From Oscillospiraceae bacterium (GTDB lineage: Bacteria > Bacillota > Clostridia > Oscillospirales > Ruminococcaceae), in NCBI GenBank assembly GCA_017394475.1, contig JAFPYQ010000256.1:1-5309 (forward strand): a stretch of 5,309 bases of DNA, given 5' to 3'. Under the pieces are notes generated by a model that ran no database searches, was not told the origin of the DNA, and saw only the letters and a program-made list of their open reading frames with translations. The position numbers were made by a program, and so were the translations under genes. Positions 1 to 5,309 of the stretch are shown here, in pieces; the stretch's first letter is position 1, and each line of letters opens with the position of its first letter.

Positions 1-909
1 ATCACCGATGCCGAAGTCCATCTCCTTGTAGCTCCATGCTGCACGGCCTATATTATGGCGCACAAACACCTCGTTGATGGCCTTGAACCATTTCAGAGCC
101 TCTTCGGGAGCGACTATGTCGATAACGCCGTACTCACCGCAGTAAAGCCCCGTACCCTCTGCCTCTGCCTTAGCTATCGCCTCGGCAAAGCGCTGCTCGA
201 AATAATCGGGGGTGATGTCACATTCATCAAAGGGGAACCTGTCATCTGGATCGAGCATGCCATTTGTCCATGTGGCACCCTGATGAGTGAATTTCAGCGG
301 GTCGTAGCAGTGGAAATTATAGTAGGTGTTCTCATCATAGGGAGCTGCCAGATCCTTTACGGATTCACAGCTGTTGTTCCAGTAACTTCCCACGAGAACG
401 GGGATATCCGGTGAATACTTGCGTATAGCTGTGATGCACTCATGGGACACTTCGTTCCACACATCAATGAAGCTCTTGTCGGTGACCTCATTGAGCAGTT
501 CAAATGCCGCATGTGCCTTGTAGATGCCGAAATGCTTTGCAAGCTCCTCCCAGAGCCTTACAAACCTGTCACGATATGCCTTGTTCTCGAAAAAACCTGT
601 CTCGTTCTCACCGTAGTCAAAGGAAAAGCCTGCGGTCTTGTGAAGGTCGATGATGATGTTCAGGCCGTGGTCGATGCACATCTTCACAGCGCGATCGATG
701 CGCTCAAAGCCCTCCTTGATATAGGTGCCGTCATTGTTTTCAAGGATATTGTAATCGATGGGGAGGCGGACATGGTCAAGCCCCCATGATGCTATCCTTA
801 TGATGTCTTCTTCCCTGATGAAGTTGTCGAGGCGGTCTTTGCTGTAATCGCACTGGGAGAACCAGCCGCCGAGATTGATGCCTCTTTTGAAACCTTTGAG
901 CTCTTTCAT
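1..909 (-). CDS. Glycoside hydrolase family 5 (cellulase-type) enzyme, cytoplasmic, 3' end cut by window
   Basis: The frame reads from an ATG at 907-909 to the window edge, giving 303 residues with no stop, so the C-terminus is missing (GH5 enzymes of this type are usually about 320-370 residues). Seen in sequence: a start at the barrel (MKELKGFKRGINLGGW), HVRLPID with Arg48, IDLHKTAG with His90, FELLNE with the acid/base Glu141 (codon 487-489), NFHCYDP with His200 and Tyr202, CGEYGV with the nucleophile Glu259 (codon 133-135), and AWSYKEMDFG with Trp292. Together these are the conserved GH5 retaining beta-glycosidase residues, so the enzyme should be active. No signal peptide, dockerin or carbohydrate-binding module is visible, and seven cysteines are spread along the chain, which suggests a cytosolic enzyme acting on imported beta-glucan or mannan oligosaccharides. 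The exact substrate cannot be told; endoglucanase is the default guess. The start is supported by a well-placed GGAGG. The upstream neighbour on the same strand is the giant membrane protein, 101 bases away. Confidence 0.5.
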   Translation of the reverse strand, partial: MKELKGFKRGINLGGWFSQCDYSKDRLDNFIREEDIIRIASWGLDHVRLPIDYNILENNDGTYIKEGFERIDRAVKMCIDHGLNIIIDLHKTAGFSFDYGENETGFFENKAYRDRFVRLWEELAKHFGIYKAHAAFELLNEVTDKSFIDVWNEVSHECITAIRKYSPDIPVLVGSYWNNSCESVKDLAAPYDENTYYNFHCYDPLKFTHQGATWTNGMLDPDDRFPFDECDITPDYFEQRFAEAIAKAEAEGTGLYCGEYGVIDIVAPEEALKWFKAINEVFVRHNIGRAAWSYKEMDFGIGD

Positions 910-914
910 ATATA

Positions 915-919
915 CCTCC
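915..919 (-). promoter_or_regulatory. Ribosome binding site of the GH5 gene
   Basis: On the minus strand the sequence reads GGAGGTATATATG. A full GGAGG core lies five bases before the ATG at 907-909. This fixes the start of the GH5 frame and confirms that no upstream signal peptide is encoded. Confidence 0.5.
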
Positions 920-922
920 GTC

Positions 923-960
923 TTATTCCGTATTTTTTCATAATTGTATCATTTATTCCG
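923..960 (-). repeat. Pair of CGGAATAA direct repeats flanking the putative promoter
   Basis: On the minus strand the identical 8-mer CGGAATAA occurs at 953-960 and again at 923-930, exactly 30 bp apart (about three helical turns). The upstream copy ends one base before the TG of the extended -10, and the downstream copy lies just after the expected transcription start. The placement would suit a regulator binding on one DNA face, but the repeats are short and AT-rich, so chance is possible. Confidence 0.5.
943..951 (-). promoter_or_regulatory. Candidate extended -10 promoter for the GH5 gene
   Basis: On the minus strand the sequence reads TGATACAAT, which fits the extended -10 pattern TGnTATAAT with one mismatch (TACAAT). 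No good TTGACA-like -35 lies 16-18 bases upstream, which is usual for promoters that rely on the TG extension. Transcription would begin near 935-937 and leave a leader of about 26 bases that includes the GGAGG site. This suggests the GH5 gene can be expressed separately from the membrane protein gene. It is a motif match only. Confidence 0.5.
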
Positions 961-961
961 G

Positions 962-978
962 CGGATATATATCATCCG
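962..978. repeat. Short inverted repeat with AT-rich palindrome in the intergenic region
   Basis: The + strand reads CGGATATATATCATCCG. CGGAT at 962-966 pairs with ATCCG at 974-978 around a seven-base loop, and inside it GATATATATC (964-973) is a perfect 10-base palindrome. It lies upstream of the candidate promoter. It could be an operator half or a weak hairpin. It is too short, and lacks a following T-run, to be a terminator of the upstream gene. Confidence 0.5.
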
Positions 979-1010
979 ATTGTCATTTATAGCATAACTT
1001 TGCAGTGTGA

Positions 1011-4000
1011 CTACCATTTCCATTCACTTAGGGTCTCGCTGAATCTCGAAAAGGCAGTTTTTTTGCCGCGGGCAGCCATCTTCTTTTCATATTCGTTGCT
1101 GATACCGATCGAAAGGAGTATGACACCCACCACCAGCAGATATATCCACCATGTGCGGGAGTTCCACAGCCTGATGGTCATGAGCAGCGCTTCGGAGACT
1201 GCACTTACAACTGCCAGCACGAACCAGCGCTTCTGCCTGAACGCAAAGGACAGCGCCAGGATGCACATTATCACAAATCCCAGCATCACCGCATCCGCAG
1301 GGTATTCCGTACTGGCTGCGTCAAAGAAGAGTATCAGCAGGCAGATAACTGCGGTGACAAAGGAAAACCCGTCTATGATCTTTCTCTGCTCCCTGTATAT
1401 GAAATAAAGGGACACAAGTGCAGGCACCAGCGACAGCATGTATATCTCGGTGCGGAACAGCTCGGGTATGGTAAAGAACGGCTGCTGCCATACCACAACG
1501 GGTATCATGAGCGATGACAGTGTAAGGACCACCCTGTTGACATAACGATGGTTCTCCTTTCTCCGGCACAGTGCAAAGAGGATGCAGAATGCTGTCAAAG
1601 TGCACCACAGAACTGTCTTGTGAGTCGTACCTGCATTTGTGAAGGATGCCACGGACAATGCTCCGATAAATGCAGTCAGCGTAAAGGCATCGCTGTATAC
1701 GGGCAGTTTTTCCGGGAGCTTTCTTCCATGAGGGAGGATAAGCGCCTTGTTCCACCATATACGCCCGAACAGGGCGAACACTGCCACAGGCACCAGCATA
1801 AGGATGGAATTTGTCCCTGTCCGCATCATAGCCACTGCCATGCACGCATACTGCCAGAACAGCAGTGGGAATAGCATCACAGTGTTTTTCTTCATCAAGG
1901 ACACCGCACAGGCAAAGACGAGGAGCACATACGCTGCGGTAACAGCTATGATAAATGCACTCTCCAGTGTGCTTATCACAGGGACGATGTCAATGGGCAC
2001 CGTGTCGCTTATATGTACCCATCTGCCGGAGATATCCGCCACTGTGAAGAACATAAGTCCGGAGAACAGTGCAAAGGATATGTATGAGAACCTGCCCGAA
2101 GCTCTGCCCGCCGCATTTTTCGTGATGAGGAACGGGATAAAGCATATCACAGCCGATACTGCGGTGATGATAATATTCACAGGCTCCCGCAGAGAACCCG
2201 CAAAGTTCTGCAATGGGCCGCATATCGTCACTGCCAGGCAGTACATGAACAGCGTGACCGCAGTGTACAGGGTGTATACACCTGCCTCCCTGTCCTGCTT
2301 TATGCTCTGATATCCTCTCACCATCGCCGAGGCAAGCATGATACAGCAGGCGATAAGGGGCTTGTGGGGGAACATGGCAACGAATGTCATGAACATGAGT
2401 GCGGGGAGGATGAGCCGTGTAAGCTGTTCGGGAGCAGCACGCTGTTCCTTTGGTATAAGGGAATTGGCGGTACCGAAGGAACACATTATCCCGACAAATA
2501 TCGTAAGGGGCACTGCAAATGCCATATCATGTGCCTGCGCCACAAGGTACAGCGGCAGGAACACAGCGGCTGCCGACAGTATGAGAGATACTCCGCGGCG
2601 GATGATGCCCTTTTCTTCCCTGTGCCTGTATGCATGGAGGAAGAAGAGTATGGTCATAATGAGCCACACGGATATCGATACGACATCCGCAAGGAAAGGT
2701 ATCCCGTCCGTGATACTGCGGCTTTCCCGCAACCCTTTTATTATTTCCACAGCAGTGGGATAGCAGGCACAGTCATTTAAGAACAGCACTGTGCCGCAAA
2801 GGGAAAGTATCAGGCTCCATTCCCTGTTTCTGTAGGAAACAGCATTGATGAGCAGTGATACCGCTGTAACGCCCATGACCAGTGTTGCATCGCAGGGATA
2901 GCAGTACATGGTCGTGAATATGCCTGCAGCCACAGTCACAGGGATTATGGGGATAAGATCCACAGGCGAGTTTCTGAGCTTTTTCGTGATGACAGGCAGT
3001 ATGCCGAACAGCAGAGCCGCAGCCGATGCCACGATCATCATATCCGCATCATATCTGTCTGCAATGGCGATGATGGGGATATATCCCACGGACACAGCAG
3101 CCGTTACTGCCGCAGCCCTGAGCCCTGCCCTGTCCCTTCCGGAATATCTGTGAGCGTGGATGAAGACCACCACAGCCATTATCAGCCATACTGCAACGAA
3201 CACCACATCAGCAAAGCATGGTATCCTGTCGGTGATGCAGACAAGCTTTGCAGGGAAGCTCCCTGCCCTGTCCATATTGTGGTAGTTAAAGCATGCCCCG
3301 ATAAATACTGCCGCATCCGAAATGCACAGGGCGATGCTCCATCTGTGATCTGTGTTCACCACGCTGTTTATCAGCAGGCACACAGCAGATATCAGAAGTA
3401 TCAGTGATGCGTCACGGCCATTACAGCTGTACTGTATGCATGCGCATATTATTATATTCACAGGCTGCAGCCATATAAAGTCCACAGGGCATTTCTTTAT
3501 TCTGCCCCCCGCAGCGGAGAGCAGACCGAACACAGCGGTGACTGCTGCTGCAGGAAGGAATATATCCGCCTCATACCTGAGAGTGATGCAGAGCAGCGGG
3601 ATATACACCGCCGCCGCAGATGCTATGACAGCAGCACCTCTGAGCTCGGTGCCTGACATATCCACATGGCGGTAGGCGTGTATGTAGATGAGCACTGTCA
3701 TAATGAGCCATATCGCTGCAAGGGCTATGTCCTCAAAGTATGGTATGCTCTCGGAAATGCAGGGTATCACGGAAGAATATCCGGCAGAGATGACCGAGAT
3801 ATGATCTATCACCGACAGCCCGAATACGGCCGCAGCCGTGCAGCACAGCATCCTGCTGCGTGAATTGTCCCTGTATCTCAGACTGTTTGCCATCAGTGAC
3901 AGGGAAATGACAGCAAGGGGCAGGGATATGCCGTGTGAAAGGTCCAGAAGACGGATAAATACCGCAAACAGTATAGTCAGCGGGAGTACCGCAGTGAAAT

Positions 4001-5309
4001 CCGCAGGCTGCTTTTTCATCCGCTGTGTGATGAAGGCCACAACTCCATAGCCTGCAATTACCGCCGCTGCTATATCCGGAGTATGGGTCATACCCGTAAG
4101 GGTATTCAGAGGGAAAAACACAAACAGTGATGCCGCGGGCAGGAAATATTTCCGTATGCTCTTTTCCGAAAATGCGGCTGTGACAAGTGCGAAAAGGCAG
4201 ACAAGCGCCATCTCATACACAGTGCCGCTGTTGAAATAGTAGTTCAGTGTCATGATACACATGTAAACTACCGATACGGCATCCGCAAATCTCAGTATGG
4301 AGGATGTATCATCGGATATCGTGTCCGCATTTTCTTTTGTTCCCCTGCTCTGCGGTATCAGCTTGCTCAGCACAAAGTATGCCGCATAGCACGCAGGCAC
4401 GCCTATTGCAGGGAATACCATGCTGATGGCACAGAGCACGCCAAAGCCGATATGGTAGGCTGTACGCAGGGCTTTGTGGGCGTCCCTGTCAAGGGATGCT
4501 CTTTCAAAGTATCTGAAAGGTAGGAGGGACAGCACCGCAAACACCAGATAGACAGGGGCAAATATCTGTACTGCCAGCTTTGCATTGTCATTATCTATGA
4601 CGATATTTGCGGGATCAAGCCTGCGGATATATGAGAGTATGGGCATGAATACGAAGAATACAGAGAGCACCGTGTAGTAGGGTGCGGCCTTTCTTGCATT
4701 CCTGTTTACCCTGCCGCTGCCGAAATTGCCCATATATGCTGTGATGATGAATAGAGCGGATATCCCCGCTGCTTCCCACATGGGAGTGCTCGTCTTTACA
4801 GTCAGGGAGATGACAGCCATGCCCACCATAGTGAGAAAGTCGGGATATGAAGTATATATGATGCCGTTCTTTTCAAGCTCGGCGCTGTTCAACCTTACAA
4901 AGCGCACCGCATACCATATAAAGAGGGCTGCTGCGGGGATGATCTTCTGCTCAGGAGTACACCCACTCACCGCATACAACAGTGCAGGGATCCACATGAG
5001 CGCATAGGGAGAGGAAAAGTGCCTTATCTTCTTTATTATGAGCGGCAGAACGGAAAGCAGCGTGTATACACCGAACAGTACCGCCATGCACTCATTGCTC
5101 AGAACATATGAGCCGACGTAACTCTTTACGGGAAAATAGAGCATCAGCGCCACTACTGCGGATGCAAACGGGTAAATGAACGAGAGCCTGTCCGTATCGT
5201 CACTGCTGCCTTCTGCCCTGACAGGAATGAGCCCGCAGATATACTGAACCGAAAGCGCCAGGAGCCAGTCGATGAACAGCACAACGTATGCCTCATCGAA
5301 ACGCGCATA
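1011..5309 (-). CDS. Giant multi-pass membrane protein with internal repeats, SCO7613 C-terminal-domain-like, 5' end cut
   Basis: One open frame of 1432 codons runs from the window edge to a TAG at 1011-1013. The first possible start inside the window is a GTG at 5280-5282, but the nine codons before it (YARFDEAYV) are also open, so the true start is probably outside. Residues here are numbered from that GTG. By eye there are roughly 40-50 hydrophobic segments from residue 1 to 1396, joined by short loops rich in Lys, Arg and Asp, with no soluble domain over 50 residues. The centre (about 426-950) consists of three tandem units of about 174 residues, with weaker copies around them. The end (1350-1397) has RQKRWFVLAVVS, then RLWNSRTWWIYLLVVG and GISNEYEKK, followed by a basic tail. 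That ending resembles from memory the SCO7613 C-terminal-domain membrane proteins, which often carry an N-terminal zinc ribbon and coiled coil; that part would lie upstream of the window. No catalytic motif or transporter signature was recognised and the function is unknown. A DUF2339-type protein is an alternative. Confidence 0.5.
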   Translation of the reverse strand, partial: YARFDEAYVVLFIDWLLALSVQYICGLIPVRAEGSSDDTDRLSFIYPFASAVVALMLYFPVKSYVGSYVLSNECMAVLFGVYTLLSVLPLIIKKIRHFSSPYALMWIPALLYAVSGCTPEQKIIPAAALFIWYAVRFVRLNSAELEKNGIIYTSYPDFLTMVGMAVISLTVKTSTPMWEAAGISALFIITAYMGNFGSGRVNRNARKAAPYYTVLSVFFVFMPILSYIRRLDPANIVIDNDNAKLAVQIFAPVYLVFAVLSLLPFRYFERASLDRDAHKALRTAYHIGFGVLCAISMVFPAIGVPACYAAYFVLSKLIPQSRGTKENADTISDDTSSILRFADAVSVVYMCIMTLNYYFNSGTVYEMALVCLFALVTAAFSEKSIRKYFLPAASLFVFFPLNTLTGMTHTPDIAAAVIAGYGVVAFITQRMKKQPADFTAVLPLTILFAVFIRLLDLSHGISLPLAVISLSLMANSLRYRDNSRSRMLCCTAAAVFGLSVIDHISVISAGYSSVIPCISESIPYFEDIALAAIWLIMTVLIYIHAYRHVDMSGTELRGAAVIASAAAVYIPLLCITLRYEADIFLPAAAVTAVFGLLSAAGGRIKKCPVDFIWLQPVNIIICACIQYSCNGRDASLILLISAVCLLINSVVNTDHRWSIALCISDAAVFIGACFNYHNMDRAGSFPAKLVCITDRIPCFADVVFVAVWLIMAVVVFIHAHRYSGRDRAGLRAAAVTAAVSVGYIPIIAIADRYDADMMIVASAAALLFGILPVITKKLRNSPVDLIPIIPVTVAAGIFTTMYCYPCDATLVMGVTAVSLLINAVSYRNREWSLILSLCGTVLFLNDCACYPTAVEIIKGLRESRSITDGIPFLADVVSISVWLIMTILFFLHAYRHREEKGIIRRGVSLILSAAAVFLPLYLVAQAHDMAFAVPLTIFVGIMCSFGTANSLIPKEQRAAPEQLTRLILPALMFMTFVAMFPHKPLIACCIMLASAMVRGYQSIKQDREAGVYTLYTAVTLFMYCLAVTICGPLQNFAGSLREPVNIIITAVSAVICFIPFLITKNAAGRASGRFSYISFALFSGLMFFTVADISGRWVHISDTVPIDIVPVISTLESAFIIAVTAAYVLLVFACAVSLMKKNTVMLFPLLFWQYACMAVAMMRTGTNSILMLVPVAVFALFGRIWWNKALILPHGRKLPEKLPVYSDAFTLTAFIGALSVASFTNAGTTHKTVLWCTLTAFCILFALCRRKENHRYVNRVVLTLSSLMIPVVVWQQPFFTIPELFRTEIYMLSLVPALVSLYFIYREQRKIIDGFSFVTAVICLLILFFDAASTEYPADAVMLGFVIMCILALSFAFRQKRWFVLAVVSAVSEALLMTIRLWNSRTWWIYLLVVGVILLSIGISNEYEKKMAARGKKTAFSRFSETLSEWKW
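1095..1532 (-). other. C-terminal membrane signature region of the giant protein (residues 1251-1396)
   Basis: This part lies outside the repeats and holds four to five hydrophobic helices. It contains TIPELFRTEIYMLSLVPALV, a charged loop (YREQRKIIDG), an FFDAASTEYPADA loop, RQKRWFVLAVVS and RLWNSRTWWIYLLVVG. The order 'E-Y-x-L-P, short basic loop, R-x-K-R-W-F, R-x-W-x-S-x-x-W-W-x-Y-L-L' is what makes the protein resemble the C-terminal part of SCO7613-type membrane proteins. This is recognition from memory, not a profile search. The remaining tail (KKMAARGKKTAFSRFSE) is basic and probably cytosolic. Confidence 0.5.
2433..2966 (-). repeat. Internal protein repeat, unit C (residues 773-950)
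   Basis: This 178-residue unit starts at PVDLIPIIPVTVAAGIF and includes SLLINAVSYRNREWS, IPFLADVVSISVWLIM at 861-876 and LHAYRH, then RRGVSL, a degenerate version of the YIPII segment (FLPLYL) and a short hydrophilic end (PKEQRAA). It is more diverged than A and B after residue 890. A weaker continuation follows at PEQLTRLILPALMFMTF (951). Confidence 0.5.
2967..3488 (-). repeat. Internal protein repeat, unit B (residues 599-772)
   Basis: This 174-residue unit (522 bp) starts at PVDFIWLQPVNIIICAC and includes CLLINSVVNTDHRWS, IPCFADVVFVAVWLIM at 687-702, IHAHRY, LRAAAV, YIPII and RYDAD, and ends with TKKLRNS. The 27-residue core from 687 is identical to the core of unit A at 14 positions and to that of unit C at 15 positions (counted by eye, without gaps). 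Confidence 0.5.
3489..4007 (-). repeat. Internal protein repeat, unit A (residues 426-598)
   Basis: This 173-residue unit starts at PADFTAVLPLTILFAVF and includes SLSLMANSLRYRDNSRS, then IPYFEDIALAAIWLIM at 513-528 followed by IHAYRH, then LRGAAV, YIPLL, RYEAD and a Lys-rich end (RIKK). Each unit has about five or six hydrophobic helices. Its markers line up with unit B at a constant offset of 173-174 residues. Confidence 0.5.
4224..4298 (-). repeat. Diverged copy of the repeat core (residues 329-353)
   Basis: ILRFADAVSVVYMCIM aligns with the IPxFADVVxxxVWLIM core of units A to C and keeps the F-A-D triplet and the final IM. It lies 184 residues before the unit A core, close to the main period. 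It suggests that the repeat array extends toward the N-terminus in degraded form. The evidence is by eye only. Confidence 0.5.

Noticed and set aside
55..789. Two plus-strand open frames (55-414 and 442-789) opposite the GH5 gene
   Set aside because: The minus strand encodes an intact GH5 domain with all catalytic residues over the same bases, so these are antisense shadows.
962..978. Hairpin as terminator of the giant membrane protein gene
   Set aside because: The stem is only five base pairs with AT-rich content, and no run of T follows on the minus strand.
981..991. ATGACA (981-986) and TATAAA (986-991) on the minus strand as promoter elements
   Set aside because: ATGACA is 32 bases from the TACAAT element, too far for a -35, and TATAAA has no suitable -35 at the expected distance.
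1321..1845. 174-residue open frame on the minus strand overlapping the giant gene in another frame
   Set aside because: It lies entirely inside the long membrane-protein frame, has a composition rich in His, Cys, Arg and Pro typical of an out-of-frame reading, and has no recognisable domain.
1000..4050. Several plus-strand open frames of 65-187 residues opposite the giant gene
   Set aside because: They mirror the membrane-protein frame, resemble no known family and result from its stop-poor complementary strand.
5280..5282. GTG as the real start of the giant membrane protein, with GAGG eight bases upstream
   Set aside because: The frame stays open for the nine codons to the window edge, the GAGG match is weak, and starting here would begin directly in a membrane helix. 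The gene is better treated as 5'-truncated by the window.

Overview
This window carries two protein-coding genes, both on the minus strand and both cut by a window edge, separated by a 101-base intergenic stretch. In transcription order they are a very large multi-pass membrane protein (5309 down to 1011, 5' end outside the window) and a glycoside hydrolase family 5 (GH5) enzyme (909 down to 1, 3' end outside the window). There are no RNA genes, CRISPR arrays, insertion sequences or convincing rho-independent terminators.

The source looks like a gut or rumen Firmicute of the Clostridia, most likely a Ruminococcus-like organism. This is inferred from three things: a strong GGAGG ribosome binding site, a signal-less GH5 enzyme of the type common in Ruminococcus, and a giant membrane protein whose C-terminal end resembles the SCO7613 C-terminal-domain membrane proteins seen in Firmicutes and Actinobacteria. 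The exact species cannot be read from the window.

Region 1-909 encodes the GH5 enzyme with its whole visible active-site set (Arg48, His90, Asn140-Glu141, His200, Tyr202, Glu259, Trp292). It starts directly at the catalytic barrel with no signal peptide, so it probably acts in the cytoplasm on imported oligosaccharides. Region 910-1010 holds its ribosome binding site, a candidate extended -10 promoter, a pair of identical CGGAATAA direct repeats exactly 30 bp apart around that promoter, and a short AT-rich palindrome.

Region 1011-5309 is one uninterrupted frame of 1432 codons plus stop. It contains roughly 40-50 hydrophobic segments and almost no soluble domain. Its centre is built from tandem units of about 174 residues (three clear copies, with more diverged ones before and after), and its C-terminus has a W-rich signature ending in a cytosolic basic tail. 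Its function is unknown.

Nothing in the sequence links the two genes in one pathway. They lie in the same direction, but the GH5 gene seems to have its own promoter. The most unusual element is the internally repeated membrane protein.
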